Assembly: GCA_017461245.1 (NCBI GenBank)
Contig: JAFTYW010000043.1
Coordinates: 1-46,178 of the forward strand
Source of the DNA: Oscillospiraceae bacterium
Lineage (GTDB): Bacteria > Bacillota > Clostridia > Oscillospirales > Ruminococcaceae
Direction of reading: 5' to 3'
Length of the DNA: 46,178 bases
Below, one piece after another: positions 7,796 through 15,758 of the stretch (the first letter of the stretch is position 1; every line of letters starts with the position of its first letter). The notes below the pieces were generated by a model. That model did not search any database. It had not been told where the DNA came from and saw only the letters and a list, made by a program, of their open reading frames with translations. Made by a program: the position numbers and the translations under genes.

Positions 7796-7975
7796 TGTCG
7801 AGGGCGCCGCACCCTACAAATATAGTCAACGTTCGATAGGATCTGTAGGGAACGGCCTGCGTGCCGTTCCGTTTTGTTTTACGGCACGACACATAGGTCG
7901 TGCCCTACAGAATAAACCCAACACTCGATAAAGCGTACGGAATGGATCTATCCATTCCGATTGTGCGGTGCGTAT
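7796..7975. repeat. Palindromic repeat array (GTAGGG...CCCTAC family), copy group 1
   Basis: A complete unit at 7845-7908 starts GTAGGG, contains GGAACGGC/GCCGTTCC and GGCACGAC/GTCGTGCC half-palindromes, and ends CCCTAC. A partial unit ending CCCTACAAAT lies upstream (to about 7820), and a further half-unit GGAATGG/CCATTCC lies at about 7940-7960. Units are joined by a linker resembling GTTCGATAGNATC. No gene is visible here. Confidence 0.85.
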
Positions 7976-8056
7976 ATGCCTTATTGCATTTTTGTGAAAA
8001 TTTAGCAAATACAACTAAAATTTACAGATTTCAACATTAACTTTTGTGTAAAATTA

Positions 8057-8086
8057 TTGACAAATCACCCACTCGAGTGATAAACT
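8057..8086 (+). promoter_or_regulatory. Promoter with embedded palindrome, large surface protein gene
   Basis: TTGACA (8057-8062) and TAAACT (8081-8086) with an 18-nt spacer; TGA directly precedes the -10. The spacer contains the perfect palindrome CACTCGAGTG (8070-8079), positioned where a bound repressor would block the polymerase. Confidence 0.65.
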
Positions 8087-8149
8087 TAAACCATAGAATA
8101 TAGTATATGGATAAGAATGGTATAGTTAATATAAAGAGGAGGAAAAATC

Positions 8150-11149
8150 ATGAAAACAAAAAGAATTATAAGCGCCATTGTAGCAGCGGCAATGATGATC
8201 TGCGTCCTGCCGTTGTCGGTGTTTGCGGCGACCGAGCTTGAGCTTGATAAGCCGCTGACAATAGTTGCGGGTGATCAGGTTGTGGCGGCAACCTTTACTC
8301 CTGCAGAGGACGGGCTCTATGCATTTGCTTCGGCAAGCGTAAATGAGGATGCTCCCGTTAACACAAGTCTGGAGATTTTGGATTCGACGCAGGCTCGTGT
8401 GGACTATGTGCTCGAATATCAGGATTTCCAGAGCTTTGATTTCTATTGCTCTGCCTATCTTACCAAAGGCGAGCAGTATATACTGAGAATGGAAGATTCG
8501 CACTACTCTGCCGACGGCTTTACAGTTACTGCAAGCAAGGCAGAGGTTGGAAAGCTTGAAAACGGAAAATCGGCGGCAATCATTCCCGGTGAGTCTATTT
8601 CCTATCTTACCTTCACCCCCGAAAAAGACGGCCAGTATATGTTCACCTCCCAGAAGGTAACAGATGCCGATGCCCGAATCGATATAATTTTGGACTCAGA
8701 CAATATTGAACCCAATAGCTGTGATAGTGACAGCGCCAGTGATGACTATATTGATCGTGAATTTTATGTAGCTTACGACCTTGAGGGCGGAAAGACCTAC
8801 ACAATGGCGTTTTATGACTACAATAGCACCGATGACGGATTTGCCGTTTTTGCAAACTACTTCCACAAGATCACAGAGCAGCCTACCGCTGCAAAGCCCA
8901 CAGTTAAGCTTGATAAAGCTGACGGTGCTTCTTATCAGTGGCATAAAACAACCAAGGCTTCTTCAAAGCTTGGCCCCGAGGACAACAAGCTTATGATGAC
9001 CAATAGTATGTACGATAACGGCAAGTGGACCGTTCCCGCTACCCAAGATCACGGTGTATATTACTACGACCTGATGTATGTTGAACTTAAAGAAAATGAG
9101 GAGATGACTGTTAAGTCATCTGCTGCAGTGCAGCTCGATAAGAGCCAGATAGTCAACGCCAACACAATGAGCGGCGAATACCTTTCGGTTTCTGCGGCCG
9201 ATCCCAAGACTGTAAACATCAAGGCGTCGCAGACCGGCGTTTACCAGCTTAATATAGCAACAGGCGCAGATAACAGCGAGTTTGAGGTTGAGTATACTGT
9301 ATTGGTTATTGGCGATGCAATCGAGGGACAGACAACCGACACCCTTACAAAATATGAAAAGTATGCTACTTATGCCTGCAAGGTTTCGTTTACCGACGGC
9401 GTAAAGTTAGAGACGGATATTTTCTCTATGGATCCCGTTATTGCAAAGCAGCCAACAGCTGCTGACCCCGCTGTTGAGGTAACCTTTGCCGATGACGTTA
9501 AGAGCTATGAGTGGTACACCGTCGAGCAGAGCTATAAAAACGTAACTGACGAGGATGTGCCCTACGTAAATCCCGGCACTTCCTACGACAGTGCTACAGG
9601 AAACTGGACTGCAACTGCCAGTGCGGCCTATGATGACTTTTATAGTTACTCGCTCTTTGATATCGAGCTTAAAAAAGGCGATGTTGTCAGAATCGAAAGC
9701 TCTGAAGAGCTTACTGCTAATAACTGCTTCTTAGGCGGAATGATTGGACAGAATGATCCTGAGGAAATTGACGGCGTTCTTGTTTACACCGTTGCTGAGG
9801 ACGGTATTTATAATCTGAACATTATGACAAACAAGAATGACAGCACCTTTAAGATCCAGCTTCTTGACAATAAGCTTAAGGATAAGCTTGCCGAGCAGAC
9901 AACCTCTACCCTTACCAAGTTTGAAAAAGACACGGCTTATGCCTGCGTTATTACCTATGCTGACGGCGTTGAGCTTACCTCCGACGTTGTAAAGCTGGTT
10001 CCCGCATTCACAAAGCAGCCTACAGCGGTCAAGCCCTCTGTAGAGGTCAATCTCCCCGATGATGTTAAGGGCTATCAGTGGTATGAGATCGTTAAGAAGT
10101 CGATTGATGATAAGACGGCATCGGCTTATGAATACGATGGCAGCAAGTCCTCTTATGACAGTGAAAAGGGTGTCTGGACAGCAACAGCAGATTCCTATGG
10201 CGACAACGGCTATTTTGAGATCGAGGCAAAAGCGGGCGACCTAATTTACATTCAGGTTCCCGCAGACATCAATTTTAACGGAATGCACTTCTTAGGCTTT
10301 GAAAATAATGAAACATATAATTGCTATGAGGATAATGACGGAGCTGACGACAAAGGAATCCTTGAAATAGAGATCGAGGAAGACGGCACATATTATCTCT
10401 ATTCTACTCTTGATGCAGAAATAAAAGCCTGGACGCAGGAGGCTGTCAAGGTTGAGGGACAGACTACCAAAGAGCTTTTGAAGGCCGAGGCAGGAAAAGA
10501 GTATATCTGTGTTGCTAGCTTTGATGATACAGAGATCACCTCTGACTCCTTTGTTGCAAACGAGGTAACCGAGATTGCACAGAACACCGCTGGCGCAGAT
10601 GACAAGGCGGCTCAAAAAGAACTTATTGCAAAGGTTGACGAGCTTCTTAAGGACGAAAACCTTACTGATGACGAAAAGGCAAAATTAAATGAAATCAAGT
10701 CCGAGGCACAAAAGAAGGTTGATGCTATTGAGGCTAAGGAAAAGGCGGCAGCAGACAAGGCGGCAGCCGATAAAGTTATAGGTCTGATAACTGCACTGCC
10801 AGAAACCCTCACAAAAGCAGATGCCGAGGCAGTCAACGCCGCCAAAAAGGCTTACGATGCGCTTACAGAGGAGCAGAAGACTTTGGTTTCTGCCGAGGTT
10901 AAGGAAAGGCTCGCGGCAGCAGTTGCAGAGCTTGAGAAGCTTAACGCTGCAGTAGATACCAATAAACCTGCAGATGACGCTAATAAACCCGTAGACGACA
11001 GCAATAAACCCGTAGACGACAGCAATAAACCAAATGATGTTATTGCTCCCGAAACAAGCGATAATAATGCTTTGTTTGTTTGGGCGGTAGTAATGCTTAT
11101 GGCGGGACTTGCAGTTGTCGCTCTCACAAAAAAGAAAACTGCAAAATAA
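8150..11149 (+). CDS. Secreted, wall-anchored surface protein with three Ig-like repeats
   Basis: The 999-residue precursor starts with a signal peptide (residues 1 to about 26, cleavage near VFA-A). Three modules of about 189 residues follow. Each begins near a QPTA..P.V motif (about 243, 432 and 622) and contains YQWY/YEWY and YAC.V strands, as in bacterial Ig-like domains. Residues 820-930 are charged and helical (FIVAR-like). Then come NKPVDD repeats encoded by a 21-bp tandem repeat, a PETSD sorting-like motif (967-971), a hydrophobic segment and a KKK tail. This layout implies sortase attachment to the wall or at least membrane anchoring. Function, perhaps adhesion or substrate binding, is unknown. 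AGGAGG precedes the ATG. Confidence 0.85.
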   Translation: MKTKRIISAIVAAAMMICVLPLSVFAATELELDKPLTIVAGDQVVAATFTPAEDGLYAFASASVNEDAPVNTSLEILDSTQARVDYVLEYQDFQSFDFYCSAYLTKGEQYILRMEDSHYSADGFTVTASKAEVGKLENGKSAAIIPGESISYLTFTPEKDGQYMFTSQKVTDADARIDIILDSDNIEPNSCDSDSASDDYIDREFYVAYDLEGGKTYTMAFYDYNSTDDGFAVFANYFHKITEQPTAAKPTVKLDKADGASYQWHKTTKASSKLGPEDNKLMMTNSMYDNGKWTVPATQDHGVYYYDLMYVELKENEEMTVKSSAAVQLDKSQIVNANTMSGEYLSVSAADPKTVNIKASQTGVYQLNIATGADNSEFEVEYTVLVIGDAIEGQTTDTLTKYEKYATYACKVSFTDGVKLETDIFSMDPVIAKQPTAADPAVEVTFADDVKSYEWYTVEQSYKNVTDEDVPYVNPGTSYDSATGNWTATASAAYDDFYSYSLFDIELKKGDVVRIESSEELTANNCFLGGMIGQNDPEEIDGVLVYTVAEDGIYNLNIMTNKNDSTFKIQLLDNKLKDKLAEQTTSTLTKFEKDTAYACVITYADGVELTSDVVKLVPAFTKQPTAVKPSVEVNLPDDVKGYQWYEIVKKSIDDKTASAYEYDGSKSSYDSEKGVWTATADSYGDNGYFEIEAKAGDLIYIQVPADINFNGMHFLGFENNETYNCYEDNDGADDKGILEIEIEEDGTYYLYSTLDAEIKAWTQEAVKVEGQTTKELLKAEAGKEYICVASFDDTEITSDSFVANEVTEIAQNTAGADDKAAQKELIAKVDELLKDENLTDDEKAKLNEIKSEAQKKVDAIEAKEKAAADKAAADKVIGLITALPETLTKADAEAVNAAKKAYDALTEEQKTLVSAEVKERLAAAVAELEKLNAAVDTNKPADDANKPVDDSNKPVDDSNKPNDVIAPETSDNNALFVWAVVMLMAGLAVVALTKKKTAK

Positions 11150-11159
11150 AAGGATAAAT

Positions 11160-11188
11160 AAAAAAGCACCCGTATGGGTGCTTTTTTT
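11160..11188 (+). terminator. Terminator of the large surface protein gene
   Basis: AAGCACCC and GGGTGCTT flank a GTAT loop and are followed by a run of T residues. Confidence 0.88.
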
Positions 11189-11281
11189 ATGTCGTTTTGC
11201 TCTGTCGTGTGGTTTTTGTTATAAAACTATGGCAAAAAAAGGAAGATTTTTAAAATTGGTGTTAAATTTTTCTCAAATTTA

Positions 11282-11310
11282 TTGCTTTTTGTTTTTTCTT
11301 GGGGTATAAT
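11282..11310 (+). promoter_or_regulatory. Promoter of pckG
   Basis: TTGCTT (11282-11287) and a perfect TATAAT (11305-11310) with a 17-nt spacer. The leader to the start codon is short, about 28 nt. Confidence 0.8.
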
Positions 11311-11344
11311 ATAAAAGGAAAAATTTTGATTAAGGAGAATTAGT

Positions 11345-13138
11345 ATGACATCTAAAACTTCCAATCCGACCGTTAATAAATGGCTCCAGGAAATGAAAGA
11401 CCTTCTCACTCCCGACAACATTGTCTGGATCGATGGCAGTGATGAGCAGAGAGAGGCTCTCCGTGAGGAAGCTGTTAAGCTCGGCGAGCTTACAAAGCTT
11501 AATCAGGAAAAGCTCCCCGGTTGCTATCTGCACCGCACCAATCCTAACGACGTTGCTCGTGTTGAGGACAGAACCTTCATCTGCTCCAAGACTAAAGAGA
11601 ACGCTGGTCCCACAAACAACTGGTGTGACCCCGACGAAATGTATGAAAAGCTCTACAGCATTGCTAAGGGCAGCTATAAGGGCCGTACAATGTACATCAT
11701 CCCTTATTCAATGGGCCCCATCGGCTCGCCTCTTGCTAAGGTAGGTATTGAGGTTACCGATTCGGTTTACGTTGTTCTCAATATGCTTATTATGACCCGT
11801 GTAAGCCTTAAGGTTCTTGAGGTTCTCGGCGATAGCAACGACTGGGTTCGCGGTCTGCACTCCCGTTGCGACGTTGACCCCGAAAAGCGTTACATCTGCC
11901 ACTTCCCTGAGGATAACACCATTATCTCTGTTAACTCGGGCTACGGCGGAAACGTTCTTCTCGGTAAAAAGTGCTTTGCGCTTAGAATCGCTTCCTATCA
12001 GGGCTGGAAAGAGGGCTGGATGGCTGAGCACATGCTCATCTTAGGTCTTCAGAATCCCAAGGGTGAGGTTAAGTACGTTGCGGCTGCTTTCCCCTCCGCT
12101 TGCGGAAAAACCAACCTTGCTATGCTCATTCCTCCCGAGTATCTTCGCAAGAAGGGCTACAAGATCTGGACTGTTGGTGACGACATTTCTTGGATGAAGA
12201 TAGGCCCAGATGGCAGACTTTACGCCATCAACCCCGAGAACGGTTTCTTCGGCGTTGCTCCCGGAACCAACGAGCACTCTAACTTTAACGCTCTCGAGAG
12301 CACCAAGAAGGACACCATCTTCACAAACGTTGCTCTTGATCTTAACGATAACACTGTTTGGTGGGAAGGATTAAATAAGAACCTCCCCGAGAATGCTCTT
12401 GATTGGAAGGGCAATCCTTGGGATCCCGCTAAGTTTAACAAGGCTGACAAGACTACCTGCGCAGCTCACCCCAACTCAAGATTTACCGCTCCCGCCGCAA
12501 ACTGCCCCTGCATTTCAGAGGAGTTTGACAAGGGCGCCGGCGTTCCCATTTCTGCTATTATCTTCGGCGGCCGCCGTGCAAAGTGCGCTCCGCTGGTCTA
12601 TCAGTCAAAGGATTGGGTCAACGGTGTATTCGTAGGTTCGGCTATGGCTTCTGAAACAACTGCTGCAGCTGCAGGCGCAGTTGGCGTTGTTCGCCGTGAT
12701 CCTATGGCTATGCTTCCCTTCTGCGGATATCACATGGGTGATTACTTCCAGCACTGGCTCGAAATGGGCGAGAAGCTTGGCGACAAGGCTCCCAAGATCT
12801 TCAATGTTAACTGGTTCCGTACCGATGACGAGGGTAACTTCGTATGGCCCGGATTTGGTGACAATATGCGTGTTCTCAACTGGATCATCGATCGTTGCGA
12901 GGGCAAGGCAGACGCTACCGAGACCGCTATCGGCTACGTTCCCAAGCCCGAGGACATTGACCTTACCGATCTTGATATGGATATGGATACCTTAAAGTCC
13001 ATCCTCAAGGTTGACAAGGATGTCTGGACCAAGGAAGCTGAGGAGATCGAGGAGCACTACAAGAAGTTTGGCGACAGACTTCCCGAGGAGCTTTCCGAGC
13101 AGCTTGCTAACCTTAAAGCAAATCTTGCAAAAATGTAA
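11345..13138 (+). CDS. pckG: Phosphoenolpyruvate carboxykinase (GTP)
   Basis: The 597-residue enzyme is the GTP-dependent class: length near 600, the P-loop FPSACGKTNLAM (residues 249-260) with its class-specific cysteine Cys253, the GDDISWMKIG metal-binding segment, and YGGNVLLGKKCFALRIAS. It interconverts oxaloacetate and PEP with GTP/GDP. In anaerobic gut bacteria it often runs in the carboxylating direction to feed succinate or make GTP, but direction cannot be read here. AAGGAGAA precedes the ATG. Codon use is strongly biased towards a few codons, consistent with high expression. It is monocistronic, with its own promoter and terminator. Confidence 0.96.
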   Translation: MTSKTSNPTVNKWLQEMKDLLTPDNIVWIDGSDEQREALREEAVKLGELTKLNQEKLPGCYLHRTNPNDVARVEDRTFICSKTKENAGPTNNWCDPDEMYEKLYSIAKGSYKGRTMYIIPYSMGPIGSPLAKVGIEVTDSVYVVLNMLIMTRVSLKVLEVLGDSNDWVRGLHSRCDVDPEKRYICHFPEDNTIISVNSGYGGNVLLGKKCFALRIASYQGWKEGWMAEHMLILGLQNPKGEVKYVAAAFPSACGKTNLAMLIPPEYLRKKGYKIWTVGDDISWMKIGPDGRLYAINPENGFFGVAPGTNEHSNFNALESTKKDTIFTNVALDLNDNTVWWEGLNKNLPENALDWKGNPWDPAKFNKADKTTCAAHPNSRFTAPAANCPCISEEFDKGAGVPISAIIFGGRRAKCAPLVYQSKDWVNGVFVGSAMASETTAAAAGAVGVVRRDPMAMLPFCGYHMGDYFQHWLEMGEKLGDKAPKIFNVNWFRTDDEGNFVWPGFGDNMRVLNWIIDRCEGKADATETAIGYVPKPEDIDLTDLDMDMDTLKSILKVDKDVWTKEAEEIEEHYKKFGDRLPEELSEQLANLKANLAKM

Positions 13139-13161
13139 TTGTCATACTAAATTATGATAAC

Positions 13162-13196
13162 AAAAACACCGTTGACCTGTGTCAACGGTGTTTTTT
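13162..13196 (+). terminator. Terminator of pckG
   Basis: ACACCGTTGAC pairs with GTCAACGGTGT around a CTGT loop, followed by TTTTTT. The stem is perfect. Confidence 0.92.
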
Positions 13197-13224
13197 AGTT
13201 GGTTAAAAGCGTTTTATAGAAATT

Positions 13225-13636
13225 GTGGGGGAGGGCCTCTGCGCCCTCCCGCTTTTGCTTTGCGGGACGATGTGGGCATCGTCCCCTACAAATATACAGA
13301 AAACGCACCAGAGAATTTGTAGGGGCGGATGCCCAACTTCGTTTCACTACTGCATAAATTCCGCTTGCCAAATTTGAGATTTAGAGCGTCATTTAACATC
13401 CGCCCGTTATAATCTTGCGGGCGATTCGTGAATCGCCCCTACAAAATAAAGCCAGTGTTCGATAGAATCCGTAGGGGCGTGTTGCCGAAGCGCTCGCAGA
13501 GCGAGATGAAGCGAGGCATAAGCGGGTGCTGCGGTCGAAAATTTGAGCGAAAAGCAAAAAATTTCGGGCACCGCAAACGGACACGGCCTATGTGCCGTTC
13601 CGTTTCGGCACGACACACAGGTCGTGCCCTACAAAT
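13225..13636. repeat. Palindromic repeat array (GTAGGG...CCCTAC family), copy group 2
   Basis: At least three units fill this gene-free gap. One is a unit ending GTCCCCTAC at 13289; one spans 13319-13442 (GTAGGGGCGGATG to GAATCGCCCCTAC); one spans 13471-13632 (GTAGGGGCG to GTCGTGCCCTAC). Two of them are enlarged by non-palindromic inserts (about 13335-13400 and 13485-13565). The linker before the third resembles the group-1 linker (GTTCGATAGAATCC). I see no coding region. Confidence 0.82.
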
Positions 13637-13671
13637 TAAAAAGCCCGCTCGGCTTTACGCCGAGTGGCTTT
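13637..13671 (-). terminator. Terminator of the zinc-ribbon/TM2 gene
   Basis: On the minus strand ACTCGGCG..CGCCGAG-like stems (CTCGGC/GCCGAG) lie inside AAGCC/GGCTT and are followed by TTTTTAATTT, directly after the stop codon at 13678. Confidence 0.72.
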
Positions 13672-13677
13672 TGCACA

Positions 13678-14076
13678 TTATACATAATAGGGATTAGGCT
13701 TTAGGAGAATTACAATAAAGTCAATAAAAACTCCTATACCAAATAAACCAACCGTAAAGAGATACAATATTCCCATTCCTGCTTTGCCTTCATAGAACTT
13801 ATGTGCACCAAAATAGCCAAGCAGAATACAAAGAATGAGAGCGACCCATTTGTTTTTCTGTCTTGCAAGCATAGCCCCATTGTTGTTAACATTACTATTT
13901 ACATTGCTATTTGAGTTGTTGATTACGACACTGGGTTGTGCTGCATTGCTTTTAAGCTCCTCAACCTGTCTGCCGCAGGCAGTACAAAGCACTGCATCAA
14001 CAGGTATTTTTGCTCCGCAATGTTTACAAAACTTTGTTTGAACCTCAGGTGCTTGTGTTGTTGCATTATTTTCCAT
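13678..14076 (-). CDS. Zinc-ribbon and TM2 domain membrane protein
   Basis: The 132-residue protein has an N-terminal zinc ribbon (CKHCG...CTACG, residues about 17-35), an Asn/Ser-rich linker (residues about 48-68), and a C-terminal TM2 domain with two membrane spans: WVALILCILLGYFGAHKFYEG, then the GILYLFTVGLFGIGVFIDF region. TM2 proteins are widespread and poorly understood. A GGAGG site precedes the ATG. It is divergent from a small XRE regulator, and its promoter contains two direct repeats that may be that regulator's operators. Confidence 0.88.
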   Translation of the reverse strand: MENNATTQAPEVQTKFCKHCGAKIPVDAVLCTACGRQVEELKSNAAQPSVVINNSNSNVNSNVNNNGAMLARQKNKWVALILCILLGYFGAHKFYEGKAGMGILYLFTVGLFGIGVFIDFIVILLKPNPYYV

Positions 14077-14108
14077 AAAAATTCCCCTCCAGATATTTTA
14101 TGACAATT

Positions 14109-14137
14109 ATTTTAACACATATGTATTCATTTGTCAA
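14109..14137 (-). promoter_or_regulatory. Promoter of the zinc-ribbon/TM2 gene
   Basis: Minus-strand TTGACA (14132-14137) and TAAAAT (14109-14114), 17-nt spacer. One candidate operator copy sits inside the spacer and the other immediately upstream of the -35 box. Confidence 0.8.
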
Positions 14138-14150
14138 CATATGTATTCAT
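14117..14150. promoter_or_regulatory. Two direct repeats, candidate XRE operator
   Basis: ACATATGTATTCAT occurs twice, at 14117-14130 and 14137-14150, 20 bp apart start to start, about two helical turns. Each begins with the palindrome ACATATGT. They overlap the TM2-gene promoter and lie 44 nt upstream of the XRE gene. Binding by the XRE protein is inferred from position only. Confidence 0.65.
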
Positions 14151-14193
14151 AAAGAAATGTGCAATACCATAGAATATACATAGAGGTGATACT

Positions 14194-14433
14194 ATGTATG
14201 TTCCTACATTAGACCCTGTAAAAGTGGGTAAGGTTATCAAAGCTTTTAGGAATAATAAAGGAATATCACAAGAGGTGTTAAGTGGCCTTGCTGACATTGG
14301 GAGAAGCCATTTAAGTGCCATAGAGCGAGGCGAGCGAAAACCGACGCTTGAAACTCTTTACAAAATATGCTGCGCTCTGCAAATAAAAATGAGTGATGTT
14401 ATTATTAAATTGGAAGAAGAATTAGAAAAATAA
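14194..14433 (+). CDS. Small XRE-family HTH transcriptional regulator
   Basis: This 79-residue protein is essentially one Cro/C1-type helix-turn-helix domain: VGKVIKAFRNNKGISQEVLSGLADI, then SHLSAIERGERKPTLETLYKIC. No effector or dimerisation domain follows, only a short acidic tail. A GAGGTG site precedes the ATG. It is divergent from the zinc-ribbon/TM2 gene across a 117-bp gap with paired direct repeats, so it probably controls that gene and itself. No phage or toxin gene lies next to it. Confidence 0.9.
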   Translation: MYVPTLDPVKVGKVIKAFRNNKGISQEVLSGLADIGRSHLSAIERGERKPTLETLYKICCALQIKMSDVIIKLEEELEK

Positions 14434-14480
14434 CCCGCTCGACGTTTCGCTACGTTCCAGACTGCTCGCAAAAGCGGAAT

Positions 14481-14600
14481 GGATAAATCCATTCCCTACA
14501 AAAAATGCAGGTATATTTTATTTGGTAGGAGCGGGTTTCCATGCCCGCCCGTCGTGCCATATACAGATTAAACCGGGAGGGCACAGAGGCCCTCCCCTAC
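14481..14600. repeat. Palindromic repeat units (CCCTAC-ended)
   Basis: A GGAATGGATAAATCCATTCCCTAC half-unit, a GTAGGAGCGGG...CCCGCCC segment and a GGGAGGGC...GCCCTCCCCTAC segment follow one another between the XRE gene and the next terminator. They belong to the same dispersed family as the arrays elsewhere in the window. Confidence 0.75.
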
Positions 14601-14604
14601 AGTT

Positions 14605-14637
14605 AAAGGCGTTTGGAGAAATCCAAACGCCTTTTTT
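14605..14637 (+). terminator. Terminator between the XRE and lipoprotein genes
   Basis: AAAGGCGTTTGG pairs with CCAAACGCCTTT. The T-run (TTTTTT) is on the plus strand, so it best terminates plus-strand transcripts. The minus strand has only TTT after the stem, but the position just past the lipoprotein stop codon suggests it may act in both directions. Confidence 0.8.
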
Positions 14638-14650
14638 GTTGGTCTTTTTG

Positions 14651-15451
14651 TTAGTCATCAATTTCGAGGAAGGAAACGTATTTCCACTCGCCGTCTATTT
14701 TTTTGATGGTCAGCATAAAGCTGTCGTCATATTCCCAATAGATGCTACTGACGTCTTGGTCTTTGCGCCAGTCTTTGCCCTCAATTCCGTCGGGTTTTTC
14801 ATATTCCCAGTGCCAAATTTCAAATTCTGCCTGATACTCGTCTTCCGAGATCTTTTTGTGCATACCCTTGTACTCACAAATTCCCTTTGACCACATACTG
14901 CCAAAAATCCCAACGTCAAACGCCTTGCTGCTCGGAATATATTTATATATTCCTCCGCTTCCGTCGTTTGTTTCCTTTATCTTTGAAAAATCATATTCGT
15001 ATCCGAACAGCTGTTTGGCATACATATTCAAATCTTTTGCAGGAACTCTGTAGCCCTCATAGCCAAAGGTGCCTTGATAGTTAGACCAAAGGATCCTCTC
15101 ACGTTCAAGATAGTTGCAGATGAAAATCGCCATATCAAGCGGGGGAATATCCTTAAAATCGGATTTGTCTTTGAAAGCCGAATAGTCGTCATCTAGCGTG
15201 CCGAGATATCCGACGGGAATTTCTGCAAAAGCCTCTGCAAATTTTAAAAGCTCGGGGCCGCCGCCTACCGCTTCAAGTTCTTTGTCAAGCGTTGAGCTTG
15301 CGCTCTCAGGCTCAGACGAGGGTTTTTGGGTCACCTGCTTTGACGAGGTCGGGGTTTCTGATGAAGAACCCTTTCCTGCCCCCTCGCCTTGACAGGCGCA
15401 AAGTGAAAAAACTAATAAAGTTGCAAGCAATATTGATAAGATTTTCTTCAT
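14651..15451 (-). CDS. Lipoprotein of unknown function
   Basis: The 266-residue precursor has a lipoprotein signal peptide ending in LCAC (Cys20), followed by a Ser/Thr/Glu-rich linker to about residue 55. The remaining 200 residues form a soluble domain rich in Tyr and Trp, ending in a strand-rich segment (SFMLTIKKIDGEWKYVSFLE). I do not recognise a named family. It should sit on the outer face of the membrane. It has its own strong promoter and is monocistronic. Confidence 0.82.
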   Translation of the reverse strand: MKKILSILLATLLVFSLCACQGEGAGKGSSSETPTSSKQVTQKPSSEPESASSTLDKELEAVGGGPELLKFAEAFAEIPVGYLGTLDDDYSAFKDKSDFKDIPPLDMAIFICNYLERERILWSNYQGTFGYEGYRVPAKDLNMYAKQLFGYEYDFSKIKETNDGSGGIYKYIPSSKAFDVGIFGSMWSKGICEYKGMHKKISEDEYQAEFEIWHWEYEKPDGIEGKDWRKDQDVSSIYWEYDDSFMLTIKKIDGEWKYVSFLEIDD

Positions 15452-15487
15452 AGAAATCCCACCTTTCTTTTGTTTTCTTGCAATTTC

Positions 15488-15516
15488 AGTATACTATATA
15501 ATATTTTCTGTGTCAA
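15488..15516 (-). promoter_or_regulatory. Promoter of the lipoprotein gene
   Basis: Minus-strand TTGACA (15511-15516) and TATACT (15488-15493), 17-nt spacer. Confidence 0.82.
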
Positions 15517-15522
15517 ATAAAA

Positions 15523-15686
15523 GTAGGGACCGGCGTCCTCGACGGTCCTCAACAACTTAGGACATAATCCTTGTGGACCGTCGGGGACGCCGGTCCCTAC
15601 AAATTCAAAATATACGTTTGATAAACTCCGTAGGGAACGGCCTATGTGCCGCTTTGTTTCGGCACGACACGCAGGGCGTGCCCTAC
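15523..15686. repeat. Palindromic repeat array, copy group 3
   Basis: Two complete units: 15523-15600 (GTAGGGACCGGCGTCC ... GGACGCCGGTCCCTAC, a long inverted repeat around an A/T-rich centre) and 15630-15686 (GTAGGGAACGGCC ... GGGCGTGCCCTAC). The linker between them (CGTTTGATAAACTCC) matches the linker of groups 1 and 2. No gene is present. Confidence 0.88.
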
Positions 15687-15691
15687 AAATA

Positions 15692-15723
15692 AAAATCCCG
15701 CTCGGCGCAAAGACGAGCGGGGA
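15692..15723 (-). terminator. Terminator of putP
   Basis: On the minus strand CCCGCTCG and CGAGCGGG flank a nine-base loop and are followed by ATTTTTATTT, about 36 nt past the putP stop. Confidence 0.85.
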
Positions 15724-15758
15724 ATGTTTTTTATATTGGTTTTTGGCTGATTAAATTT

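Noticed and set aside
10940..11040. Short tandem DNA repeats of 21 bp, considered as CRISPR-like
   Set aside because: They are in frame inside the surface protein gene and encode the NKPVDD wall-spanning linker; there are no spacers or cas genes.
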